NCBI GenBank assembly: GCA_965644315.1
Contig: CBFFRQ010000027.1
Location: forward strand, 26,511 to 90,510
Origin: Caecitellus pseudoparvulus
Taxonomy: Eukaryota; Bigyra: Bicosoecida
Direction: 5' to 3'
DNA length: 64,000 nucleotides
Shown in pieces: positions 1-9,323 of this stretch. Position 1 is the stretch's first letter, and each line of letters begins with the position of its first letter. The notes beneath the pieces are model-generated. The model had not been told where the DNA came from and ran no database searches. It worked only from the letters and a program-made list of their open reading frames with translations. A program made the translations under genes and the position numbers.

Positions 1-612
1 CACCCACAGTAGGGACTGCAGCGCCTCGCGCATATTCCGCGTCCGCCTTTCAGGCGTGGAGATGTCTGTAACGATATCCAGCACTGGCTGGCAAAGTTCC
101 AACATGGTGGACAGGGGCCGATCGGGGCGCGCCTGCAGGGCGTGCAGCGTGTGAGCTACAGTGACGGCGACAATATCACGCGGTTCATGCCCCCGTGTGC
201 CTTCCTGCTCTTCGTGCTTGGCTGCTCGGATGCCGCTGCAGAGCGCGTCCAGGAGCGGGACACGGGACCGGTGCAACGCAGTGGCCATCGCCTCGCCGAG
301 CGACTGCACCGTGCAACGGTAGGAGAGCCCGTTGAGGAAGGCACCTGGGTGGCCGTACACGGCCGAAGCCAGCTTCGCAACGATATCCAGCCGATCTTCC
401 TGTATGGCCTGGTCCAGCAGCCGGCTGAACTGGCATTGTTGGATGCGGATCTGGGCAAACGTGAGGCCTGGCGGCGGCATCAATGTGTCCGCATCAGCTG
501 CATCGATGAGGAGCCATACATCCGCCCACTTGAAGCTAGACTCTGCCCTCATGCCCACGAAAAACGCATGCAGCCCTTTCAGGCTGATGGGGCGGGTAGC
601 GCTGGCGGCCAT
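1..612 (-). CDS. Unknown protein, N-terminal part only (runs off the window)
   Basis: From an ATG at 612 the minus strand is open for exactly 204 codons to base 1, with no stop and no need for an intron, so this is the 5' part of a gene whose 3' end lies outside the window. The protein begins MAASATRPISLKGLHAFF and is a mostly helical, soluble-looking sequence with an acidic stretch (IDAADADTL) near residue 50. There is no signal peptide or membrane segment. I do not recognise the family. An AATTTCCGC element (619-627, read on the minus strand) sits just upstream of the ATG, as it does before PPIL4. The opposite strand is also open in the matching frame, but that frame reads as Arg/His/Gly-rich noise and is taken as a shadow. 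Confidence 0.6.
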   Translation of the reverse strand, partial: MAASATRPISLKGLHAFFVGMRAESSFKWADVWLLIDAADADTLMPPPGLTFAQIRIQQCQFSRLLDQAIQEDRLDIVAKLASAVYGHPGAFLNGLSYRCTVQSLGEAMATALHRSRVPLLDALCSGIRAAKHEEQEGTRGHEPRDIVAVTVAHTLHALQARPDRPLSTMLELCQPVLDIVTDISTPERRTRNMREALQSLLWV

Positions 613-798
613 GCAGTCGCGGAAATTGCGCCTGACACGCCAATTCGCACCAACTGTCCGCGGAGCATCTGCAGCGCCTCAATCCCTGAGATACACGAAA
701 AAGCTTGGATCGACAACAATCGCTGTATTGAATTGGAACGCGACAGACAAAACGACTTGCAAGAGGCACTGGGGGCGCTGGGATTTGGGAGGGCTGCC

Positions 799-2457
799 TC
801 ACACAACGGCGGGGTTGGTGTGCAGCTGCTCGTGGATGAAGGTGTCACAGGTCTGGCAGAAGGTCTGCAGGGAGGCAGGGCACACGAAACGTGCGTGCTG
901 GGGTGGAATGACGAAGGCACACCCCGCACACACGGCCGCGTCGGTGGTCACGACGACGTGAGGAGCAGGCACGTCATCCTCCGCCTCCCCCGCTGCCTGC
1001 GCCACCACCACGCCTGGCAGCTGGCCAGCGGTGGGGGCGGAGGAGCCTGTGGCGGACGGCACACTCAGGAAGGGCGGCACTGGGTCCATGTAGTGGTGAC
1101 TGCGGGCCAGCTGGGCGGCCGCAACCAGCTGCAGCCCGCACACCTCACAGGCACTGGGCAGGGTGGGCGCGATGCTGGCGCAGCGGGGGCACAGGTATCC
1201 TTCGGCACACACGTGCCCTGCTGTGCTGAGGGCGTTGGCGTGGGCCAGCATGCGGGGAAACCCCATAAGCACCATGGCCGGGTCAGCGGCAGCTTCGGAT
1301 GCGCTGCGTGGTGGCGGCGGGATGATCTCTGCCAGCAGCCCTGTGAGGTGGTCGTACGTCTCGGCGACGCCGTACTTGCCGCCGCTCTTCTGTGGGGGGG
1401 GGGGGGGGTGGAGCGGAGGGGGTTCGTGAGGGTTGCCAGGTCGGGTGGGGCGGCACACATGGTGAGAGAGCACGAGCAAGCCTCAGACAGAAATCTCTTC
1501 TCCATGGGGTTAAGGTGTAGAAAGAGTCAGAGTTAAAAATTGTGGGATCGTCACAGGCAGCAGCGGGTGCGCTGAGCAACACACGAGCACGTACCTCAGC
1601 TATGCGGCGAGCCACAAAGACCTCCCCCGACAGCCCGATGACGTGGACAGTCGTGCCTTGCATGCCCTCCACTGTGCGCCAAATGTCCCCTGCGTCCACG
1701 CTGGACAGTGCTCCGTGCACGATCAGCACTTCGCGGCCAGCTTGCGTCGGCACGAGGCTGAGTTCGTGCGTTGCCGTCTCCAACGCCGCCTGGAAGGAGA
1801 AACTGCCGTCCAGCACAGGCCCGCCGCCACACATGGCAGTGACGGCTGCAGATGTAGTGGTTGAGGTGCCAGAGCGGCCGCGTTGTTCAGCCTGCCCGCC
1901 CAGCGCGTCGAGGGGGTCCGTGATGTGCTTTGGCGTGGCAGTGAGGGGGCTCAACACGTGGCCCATGCCTGACCGCACCGCCACGACGCTGAGACTGCCG
2001 ACGGGGTTCTGGTCGAACCACTCCTTGGTGAAGTCCTTCAAGGCCATGCACGTGGCGACGAGGCGGGAGGGGGGCAGGTCTGACGCAAGCATGGCTGCGC
2101 TGGCGTCCACTACCACAACCAAATGCCGCAGCATACCCCGCTGCACTGCGCCGAGGGACTCGCTCTTCTTAGCCCTGCAGAGGAGGCAGGAGTCACAACA
2201 GTGCAACCCATACCCGGTGTCCAGGTCGCCACACTGCAGTGCAGTCTGGCACGCACCGTGCAGCGGCTTGGCGCTCTTGCTCTGCGGCATCTGTCAGCCG
2301 GCCGTGTTCGTCCACTTGCAGGCCCTCCCAGGGCCGCTCATACGCCTGTTCCCAAGCATACTCGCCACCTGAGGATGTGTGTGTGCGCGAATTTGCGTGG
2401 GCCGTCGGCGGTAGCAGAGCAGGGGTGCTGCAGCGACGCACCAGCGCCACCCGCCAT
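799..2457 (-). CDS. GTF2H2: TFIIH core subunit p44 (GTF2H2 / SSL1), 4 exons
   Basis: Exons, read on the minus strand: 2457-2442, 2368-2257, 2174-1595 and 1389-799, giving 432 residues (human p44 has 395). The N-terminus carries the conserved WEQAYERPWEGL segment (human WEGGYERTWEIL). It is followed by a von Willebrand A domain opening RGMLRHLVVVVDAS and containing FDQNPVGSLS, SREVLI-like and VIGLSGEV motifs, then a C4 zinc finger (GYLCPRC...CEVCGLQL...LARSHH) and a C-terminal RING-like finger (CAGC...FCQTC...HEQLH). p44 is a TFIIH core subunit that stimulates the XPD helicase in transcription initiation and nucleotide excision repair. Introns are 73, 82 and 205 nt with donors GTGCGT, GTGCGT and GTACGT; every junction restores the frame and the family alignment. 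The start comes from a 16-nt first exon and is the least certain part. The last finger lacks several expected cysteines. Confidence 0.93.
1394..1408. repeat. 15-base G/C homopolymer in GTF2H2 intron 3
   Basis: Fifteen consecutive G on the plus strand, i.e. C15 on the transcribed strand, lie 3-4 nt before the acceptor AG of the third GTF2H2 intron and serve as its polypyrimidine tract. Such a run is prone to length errors in replication and in sequencing. Confidence 0.85.
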
Positions 2458-2789
2458 GATGGTGTGGCTGCGGAAGTTGGGCAAATGCCGCCGAACTTGT
2501 GGCGGCTCGCGGCACACCCCTGCAGGGGCCCACTGACTCCCCCCGAGGTGTGCACGTATCAGTCAACACACGTGGGTGTCCAGGAGATGCCTGCCTGGGA
2601 ACACGTGGCGTGGGCAGGCTGGTCACGGCGGTGCAGTCAAGCCATGCCGGCACTACCCAACCACCACGCACACACGCTGGCGCCGCACAGAGCTGCACGG
2701 CACTCACACGCGCCTGCACAGCCAGCTGAGCACACCGAGTCACTGTCACGTTTGGGAGTGTGTGTTTTGTGCCGCGGCGGGGCAGTGCC
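2458..2789. promoter_or_regulatory. Divergent intergenic region, GTF2H2 and coiled-coil gene
   Basis: A 332-nt gap between two genes transcribed away from each other, so it should hold both promoters. It contains two CACGTG palindromes (2569-2574 and 2602-2607), 33 nt apart, and a GCGGAAGTT element (2470-2478; AACTTCCGC in the GTF2H2 sense) 12 nt from the GTF2H2 ATG. No TATA box is obvious. Function is inferred from position. Confidence 0.4.
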
Positions 2790-4303
2790 ATGTCGGCTGT
2801 GCCGGTTGGCGGGGAGGCTGCAGCCCCCCCTGCCGAGGCAGCTGGCAGTGGGCCAGTGACGGTGAGAGCCACGCGCCCGCGGCGAGCGTGGGCACCTGCG
2901 ACACAGCACGCGCCGCTTGCCCACAGGCGGACACCTTCCACAGCAAGACCTTCCTCACCTCCATTCGAGATGGCGGCAAGGCGTTGGACGTGGAGGAGCC
3001 GGCGTCGTGAGTGCGGCAGGTCGCAGTGCGACCAGGGCGACAGCACGTGCCGCCGCATCCTCGCCGCCACGAGTCGCCCTGCGCCCGCTGCCCTGCGCAG
3101 CATGCACCGTGTGCGCAAGTTACACGGTCAGATGAACTCGGTGGTGTCCACGCTGAACGAAAAGGTGCGTTGGCGCAGGCGTTGGCCGGTGACGAAACGC
3201 CTGAAACGCCACGCTCCTTCCTGACCCGGCAGATCGCGAGGGTGTTGCAGATCCAGGAGAAGGAGTTCCTGGAGGCATATCGTGGACACATGTACGGCGT
3301 GCAGCGGGAGCTGCGCATGTGGCAGGAGAAGGCTGACGAGGAAGCCGCCCGCGCACTGCGGGACGCCAAGGTGCAGCGCTTGGAGGAGGAGTCTGCTTGG
3401 TTCCGCGCCGAGGCGCTGCGGCTGAACAAGTACACGGGGGCCATGAAGACAGACTTGAAGAACATGCAGGGACACATGGATAGCCTGGAGGAGGACCGGG
3501 CGTGGCTGGAGAAGCAGCTCAAAGCGGCGAAACGCGAAAACGCACTGCTGCGCGCAGAGGTGGCCGTGGCGGCACAGGGCGGGCAGCAGGACGAGGCAGG
3601 GGAGCTGCTGGCTGCCCTGGCAGAAGGGGGTGGTGAAACGCCTGACGTCATTGCCCTGAAGCGCCGTGTGGAGGAGTTGACAGCGCAGGTGTCAGCGGCG
3701 CAGAGACGGGTGGCGGAGCTGTCCACTGGCACCTCGGGTGGTGTCGGAGATGGCAGCGCACACACCGGCAGCGCAGGGGGTGGCGGGGTGTCTTCACAAC
3801 AAGAGCAGATGCACGCGTTGTTTCTGAAGTGTGTGGCCAGCGTGCGGGAGGCCACTGACCCAGGCAGCGTGGTCAGTGACCTTTCATTTTCCGCATACAC
3901 ACCTCCCGAGCGACGCGCCATCATCGCGCGCCTCCTGGAAGACGACTTCATCCTGAACTCCCTGCACGCACTGGTGTTCGGGCAACAGCAGGCGGCGGCG
4001 GCAGAGGTGCCTGGCAGCGGCCCTCACAGTGCAGGCACCCCCACCGCTGCGTCACAAGCCGCCCTGAGCCGGGTGGGCAGCAGCATGCCACCGGACAGCG
4101 CACTTCACAGTGCCGTTCGCAGTCTGCCTGACTCCACGGGTGCCCCTGCATCTCTGGACGGCGGCAGTGGGAGTGGTGGGGGAGGTGGTGGTGGCGGTAG
4201 CATGTCTGGGCGGGGTGGCGGCACACCGGCGGGGTCAGCCCTTGATGCGTTACGGGCCCGCCATGCTGCGTTGGAGCAGGAGGACCAGCCGAGAGGCGAC
4301 TAG
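2790..4303 (+). CDS. Coiled-coil protein of unknown family, 4 exons
   Basis: Exons 2790-2861, 2927-3006, 3101-3164 and 3233-4303 join in frame into 428 residues; introns are 65, 94 and 68 nt with donors GTGAGA, GTGAGT and GTGCGT. The N-terminal 24 residues are Ala/Pro/Gly-rich. Residues of about 52-210 form a heptad-like, highly charged helix (LHGQMNSVVSTLNEKIARVL, FLEAYRGHMYGVQRELRMW, WFRAEALRLNKY, WLEKQLKAAKRENALLRAEV). A Gly/Ser spacer follows, then a short ordered stretch (YTPPERRAIIARLLEDDFIL) and a poly-Gly/Ser tail. The helical block resembles centrosomal and ciliary coiled-coil proteins, but I cannot name the family and long coiled coils mislead by composition. The long in-frame extension upstream of 3233 within exon 4's frame is Arg/His-rich and lacks conserved character, which supports the spliced model. 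Confidence 0.8.
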
Positions 4304-4541
4304 AGTCCACGGACACAGCGCTGCCCCCTGCTCTCAGTGCTTGCACTGGCTCGGCGTGGAGCTGCAAGTCAAACCAGTGTGCAGCGTTGGGCGGCACGTG
4401 CAAGACCTGCCCAGCGCCGCCCATCGACACTCACAGCGCCAAATCCAACTCCCCACGATACACAGGGAAGCCACCTGCTGGGCGTCCACTCGCCACGCCA
4501 GCACTGTGCCTGCTGGCGCCGCCAGCGCCCACCTTGCAGTC

Positions 4542-7500
4542 ATGCCTGGCAGCTCCCCTCGACCCAGGGCACCACGCCCAATGCCGGGGGGTGTGCCGCC
4601 CCCCCGACCGGGTCGACCACCCCCTCTGCGTCAACAACAAGCGCCGGAATCACCCCGGGCGCCGTCCCCCGCGCGGCCCCCCCGTGCGCCGCCAGCCTCG
4701 CAACCACAGCCGCGAGGGCTGCCGCCTTCAAATTCCGCAGGGAAACTGCACACTGGCGGCAGCTCTGATTCCCTGCTCTCGACACGCAGCAGCTCCAGAG
4801 GCAAGACACCGCCCGCACACGTCCCCCGGCCATCTGGGTCGCCACAGCCCCGAGGTGGCGGCGGGCCGCGACCAGGAGGTGCCAGCAGCACGTCGCAGCG
4901 CGACCAGGCCACTCCTGCAAGCACCTCCGCCAGCCCCCCCTCACGGGCATCACCCCCCCCCCGCGGCGCGAGCAGCCCCCCTCGCAGTCCACGAGGGGGT
5001 TCGCCTGCCTCTCCTGGCAGGTCGCAGTCGGCAGGTCGCAGGCGCAGCGTCGCGTCACTGCGCTCCACCACCTCAGCCCGCAGCGGTGCAAGCAGCAGTA
5101 GCCAGCGGGGAGGGGGGGGAGGCAACCGGCTGGGGAGGGGTGGGCCCACCACCCTCGCCCCGCCCCAGCCCTCCTACCGGGCTGCCGACGACTCCATGTT
5201 CGTGGCGGGGCACGTGTCAGCGCTGCAGGCGTCGTCGGCGCTGCTGGCGGAGTCACTGGAGTGGAACGCTCGACACGTCGTCAGCGATGAGGTGTCTGCG
5301 ACCGGCGTCGCGGGGCCCCTGGGTGCTGCCTGGTACAGAGCCAAGCAGGCCGCATCGGCCAGCCAGGGGACTGCCCCGCCGACACACGCATTGGAGGGTG
5401 CGACGGGGTCGCGTCGCGACGTGCTGCGCGGCTTCTCGCCCTACGACGCGACGCCCACGGCCAGCGAGGTGTGGGAGTACAGGGTGCTGGGCGACGCGGC
5501 TCGTGCGCGGGAGGCGTCTGTGGCACGCCAGGCGGTGGACCAGGCAGCGGCCATTCGAGAGGAAATTGCGGAATTTGGAGAAGGCAGCGACCTGGAGGAA
5601 GACGACGACGGAGCGGGGTCGGCGGGGGGCGCCGGCGCCGCGACCATGCGCAGCAGTGCGACCGCGGCGCGACGCCGCAGCACGGCGTTTTTCGCGAGCG
5701 ACGCGGCCTCCACCATCCTCGGGGCGGGCAGTGTAGCAGGCGGCGCCAGCACCATGTACATGCGCGTGAGGGCCAAGGGCAGCCGGACGGGGTCGAAACG
5801 CATCGTCGCGACGCCGACGGTGATCCCACTGCTGAGCGAGGACACGGACTCGCCCTCTGCGACGCGCCTGCCGCCGTTCGTGCGACCTGACCCCAACTCG
5901 CACACCGACGGCGTCATCGCCAACATGCGACGCATGGGCGGCGACGTGCGACCCCTCACCACGGGCGGCGGGGGGGGCGACGAAGTGCTGGACACGTCTG
6001 CTCGTGCGTTGCCAGAGGGAGTCACTGACGACGCGGATGCCGTCGCTGCCATGCACTTGGGGCTGCGCCAGAAGTATGGCGAGTTCCTGTACGTGCTGCC
6101 GGCTGCGGAAGGTGAGGCGAGTTTGTCCGCACACGAGGCGGCCCATGCGCCCATGCCCAACCGCGACACGGCCGCACTGGCAGATAGAACGGCTGTGCTG
6201 GGGCAGGGCCATGGCGGGGCGGGGTCGGAGGCGGGGCGCAGCGTGGCGGCCGCCGCAACGCAGCGCACGTCTGCTGCGTTTCGCCAGGAGGCCCTCGCAG
6301 GCACGTTCTCCACCCAGTGGGCCCGGGCACATGGGGGGTACTCTGTCGCACGGTCGGCTGACACGTGTGTGGAGGGAGGCAGCGACCCCGGCGTCGTGGG
6401 GGGCGGTCGCAAGACGCCCTTCGCAGTGGACCCCAATTTCGCTCTGTTCCAGGCGCTGCCGGAGGAGGCAGGTGTTCGGGCTCGCCTGGGGCAGTTGTGG
6501 AACACCTGGGCCGATGCGTGGGAGGCGGAGGCGGAGGCGGCGCTGGCCGAGGGCGACGGGGGGTCGGCACGTGCGACCAGCCGCGACGAGTCTGCGACCT
6601 TCGGCAAGCCCCGCTCGGGCGACGACCTCGTCGCGGGCGACATCGTCTCTGGCGAGGGGCGAGCTGGGCAGGGCAAGCAGCAGCAGGTCGCAGCGCGACG
6701 CTTGGCACGTCGCGCCGAGCGAGCCCGTCGCGAGGCGGTCGCAGACGCCGCAGAAGGTTCGCAGGGCGAGGGCGCAGCGGGGCACGTGGAGGACGGTGCG
6801 ACGGCGTGGGGTCCAGAGGCCGACGGCTTGGACGCGCCTGCGGAAATTGACGACGAGGAGCAGGGCGGGGACAGCGCCGGGGGGGGGCGACTGGCCCTGA
6901 CTGTGGGCGACGTGACGGGGGTCCTGCGACGTGTCGCGGCCTCGGCGACCGCGCCGACCCCAGAGGAGCGCGCCGCGGGCTCCGTCCCTGGCGCTGCCGT
7001 CGCATTCCGGTCGGCGGCGGCGGGGGTCGGCATGCGACCGCCCTCAGCGGACGCACTGGTGCCCAGTGTGTACACGGGCGCCGACGCCCGCACAGCGCCT
7101 GGTGCGACCTCTGCCGCGACAGGCGCGTCTCGCAGCGGGTCGCGCCTGGTCGCAGGTGCGCCCCTGCCCGCGTCCGCCCCCGCTGGGCTGGGATCGGTGC
7201 GAACTGCCGCAACCGGGTCCACCCACCCGCTGACAGCGGGGGGTGCGGACGTCACGTACGACGCGATGAACGTGTTGAACATGACGACGCCGACGCTGGT
7301 CGCAAGTGCGATGAACGCGCTCAACGGCCTCCTCGACGCGCTGACGGCGGAAACGTCCATGGTACTGGCAGAAGCAGCCACTGGCACAAGTGGGGGCATG
7401 CCCAGTGAGGCGGGGGTGACGGGCGACGGGGGGCCACTCACCGCCCGTGCTGGCATAAGCTCGGGGCAGCTGGAGTTGCTGCGTGCTGACTCGGGGGGGG

Positions 7501-9233
7501 GCGGCTTCAGTCCGGGTCGACGGGGGGGGGCCCCCTCGTCACCTGGCCTCCGCTCCCCAACACATGGTCGCAGCATGACGGTGGAGTCCATCCCTGAAGG
7601 CTTCGGGCGCGAGGATGACGAGGAGGAGGCGGAGGAGGGGGCGGAGGGTGTGGCTGCGGAAATTGGACCCTGGGGCTTGTCCACCGCCGCCGCCTTCAGC
7701 CCCGAGCAGCGGCTGCGGGATGAAAAGGCCGCCGCCGCAGCAGCAGCAGCAGTGGCACAGCGACGAGCAGGTGCCTTGGAGAAGGCCGACCGCTTGGCCG
7801 CCATGTCGCACCGCGTGCAGACGGTGCGGGTCGCAGTCGCCGAGATGGCGAATCGGTGGCGCACCGGCACTGCCACGGCCCTCAAGAGTCTGGCGCAGCT
7901 GGAGCACGAGGTGGAGGTGCGAGGGGAAGCGCTGGAGCTCATGCGGGACAATGCGTGGAACACGGAACAGCACATCGAGGCCCTGCAGAAACAAATCTCC
8001 ACCCTGAAGACGGCCGTGCTGCATGACTTGGCGGAGTCGGCCATGCAGCAGCGGGGCGGAGGCGGCGGTCGCGCGGCGCCGCCGGCCCCCATTGCGATTC
8101 AAGATCGCGCGTCTGCACCCCGCGTCCGCCGCAGCACCATGGCTGCCATGCCTCGCAGCCCGCACACTGGCACACCCCTGAGCCTGGCGTCCACGCCGCC
8201 GAGCAGTGCTGGGGGTGGTGGTCGGCCAGGCGGAGCACGTCGCATGGTGCGACGCAGCATGGTCGCACAGCAGGCCAAGCGGCGCCTGGCGACGGGGCAG
8301 GACTCCCCTCGGGCCCAGGCTCGCAATGCGGCGCTGCAGGGCGTATTACGCGAAGACCCCCGGCAAGCAGCTGCCGCCGAAGCTGCCGCCGCGTCGCACG
8401 CTGCAGCCTACGACGCCGCCCTTGCCGACGCCGAGACACGCCTGCAGGCGCTGCTGGAGGAACGCAAGGAGGGCACCCCAACCCAGAACAGTGGCCTGGA
8501 CACGCCGGAACACCAGCAGGTGGCCAGCATTGTAGAGGCAGGCGGCAGCCCAGCGGACGCAGCTGATGCGTTGCAGTTGGAGCTGCGCCGTCGACCAGCG
8601 CCCCCCGGCGCCAGTGACTCGCCGGCGCCCACTGCGGAGGGCAGCAGTCCCGCCTCCACAGGGCGTTTCGCGGCCCTGGGCGGCTCCCCCACGCGCTCCC
8701 CCACCCGCCCCGACATTTCCGCCATGTTGAATCGACTGGAGGTGCCACTGGCCGCTGCCACTGCCCGCCGCCAGACGAAGTCGCCAAAGTCCCCAGCTGT
8801 CAAGGGGGTCACATCACCCGCACATCAGACCACGTCTGAGCGGGAGCGTCCCCCGGCAGTGGCCCACCCCCGTCGACTGGAGGGGGGTGACGTGGACGTG
8901 GGTGGCAGTGATTCCGCACTGCGCGTCGCACCGCGAACGGGCTCCACACGCCTGCAACTGCACCTGGATGAGGCAGCACACGCCAACTCCACGTGTGCTG
9001 ACTTGTGGACGGCGGTGCGAGGTAAGGTCGCACGTCCCATCGCCGCGCTGAAGCTCGTGTTGGACGACGCAGCGGACGAGGCCATGCACGCCGCCACTGC
9101 TGGTGTCAAGGCCAGATCCAGGCGGTATTCCAGGCTGGCCGTGTCCACTCGGCCTCTGCCCAATGGACCTCTGTCACTCAAGGCGGCAGGGGTGCCGCTC
9201 ACGCCCACCCTGGAAGTGCACTTTGCCAAGTGA
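4542..9233 (+). CDS. 1,563-residue low-complexity protein with short coiled coil
   Basis: A single open frame; the start at 4542 (MPGSSPRPRAPR) is preferred because sequence before it lies directly behind the previous gene's stop and looks non-coding. The first 220 residues or so are Pro/Ser/Arg/Gly-rich and basic. The middle is Ala/Gly/Asp-rich with short ordered islands (GFSPYDATPTASEVWEYRVL; MHLGLRQKYGEFLYVLP; ARLGQLWNTWADAWEAEAE). At nt 7,690-8,050 there is a coiled coil (AQLEHEVEVRGEALELMRD, EQHIEALQKQISTLK). The last 100 residues are ordered (LKLVLDDAADEAM, GPLSLKAAGVPLTPTLEVHF). No enzyme motif, signal peptide or membrane segment is visible. I do not recognise the family; a scaffold or cytoskeletal role is a guess. 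The gene is unusually dense in GTCGCA/TGCGAC hexamers. Confidence 0.75.
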   Translation: MPGSSPRPRAPRPMPGGVPPPRPGRPPPLRQQQAPESPRAPSPARPPRAPPASQPQPRGLPPSNSAGKLHTGGSSDSLLSTRSSSRGKTPPAHVPRPSGSPQPRGGGGPRPGGASSTSQRDQATPASTSASPPSRASPPPRGASSPPRSPRGGSPASPGRSQSAGRRRSVASLRSTTSARSGASSSSQRGGGGGNRLGRGGPTTLAPPQPSYRAADDSMFVAGHVSALQASSALLAESLEWNARHVVSDEVSATGVAGPLGAAWYRAKQAASASQGTAPPTHALEGATGSRRDVLRGFSPYDATPTASEVWEYRVLGDAARAREASVARQAVDQAAAIREEIAEFGEGSDLEEDDDGAGSAGGAGAATMRSSATAARRRSTAFFASDAASTILGAGSVAGGASTMYMRVRAKGSRTGSKRIVATPTVIPLLSEDTDSPSATRLPPFVRPDPNSHTDGVIANMRRMGGDVRPLTTGGGGGDEVLDTSARALPEGVTDDADAVAAMHLGLRQKYGEFLYVLPAAEGEASLSAHEAAHAPMPNRDTAALADRTAVLGQGHGGAGSEAGRSVAAAATQRTSAAFRQEALAGTFSTQWARAHGGYSVARSADTCVEGGSDPGVVGGGRKTPFAVDPNFALFQALPEEAGVRARLGQLWNTWADAWEAEAEAALAEGDGGSARATSRDESATFGKPRSGDDLVAGDIVSGEGRAGQGKQQQVAARRLARRAERARREAVADAAEGSQGEGAAGHVEDGATAWGPEADGLDAPAEIDDEEQGGDSAGGGRLALTVGDVTGVLRRVAASATAPTPEERAAGSVPGAAVAFRSAAAGVGMRPPSADALVPSVYTGADARTAPGATSAATGASRSGSRLVAGAPLPASAPAGLGSVRTAATGSTHPLTAGGADVTYDAMNVLNMTTPTLVASAMNALNGLLDALTAETSMVLAEAATGTSGGMPSEAGVTGDGGPLTARAGISSGQLELLRADSGGGGFSPGRRGGAPSSPGLRSPTHGRSMTVESIPEGFGREDDEEEAEEGAEGVAAEIGPWGLSTAAAFSPEQRLRDEKAAAAAAAAVAQRRAGALEKADRLAAMSHRVQTVRVAVAEMANRWRTGTATALKSLAQLEHEVEVRGEALELMRDNAWNTEQHIEALQKQISTLKTAVLHDLAESAMQQRGGGGGRAAPPAPIAIQDRASAPRVRRSTMAAMPRSPHTGTPLSLASTPPSSAGGGGRPGGARRMVRRSMVAQQAKRRLATGQDSPRAQARNAALQGVLREDPRQAAAAEAAAASHAAAYDAALADAETRLQALLEERKEGTPTQNSGLDTPEHQQVASIVEAGGSPADAADALQLELRRRPAPPGASDSPAPTAEGSSPASTGRFAALGGSPTRSPTRPDISAMLNRLEVPLAAATARRQTKSPKSPAVKGVTSPAHQTTSERERPPAVAHPRRLEGGDVDVGGSDSALRVAPRTGSTRLQLHLDEAAHANSTCADLWTAVRGKVARPIAALKLVLDDAADEAMHAATAGVKARSRRYSRLAVSTRPLPNGPLSLKAAGVPLTPTLEVHFAK

Positions 9234-9323
9234 GGGTGGGGCGGATGTGACCGCTTCTGTGGGGCGGTGTCCGCTGCAAGCCCTGCCCATGCCAATGCAT
9301 TCCCAGCAGGCTAGTGCAGGTCA

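Noticed and set aside
142-1536. 464-codon plus-strand frame at the left edge
   Set aside because: It lies antisense to two minus-strand genes, including well-supported GTF2H2 exons, and crosses their intron without effect; the composition is Arg/His/Gly noise.
2746-3951. 401-codon minus-strand Ser/Arg-rich frame opposite the coiled-coil gene
   Set aside because: It is the antisense of a regular coiled coil (Glu and Lys codons read backwards as Ser, Leu and Phe); no domain or signal.
5441-8092. 883-codon open frame on the minus strand, antisense to the low-complexity gene
   Set aside because: Ser/Ala/Arg/Pro-rich with no ordered segments; long antisense frames are expected in GC-rich coding DNA, and the plus frame has the coiled coil and ordered C-terminus.
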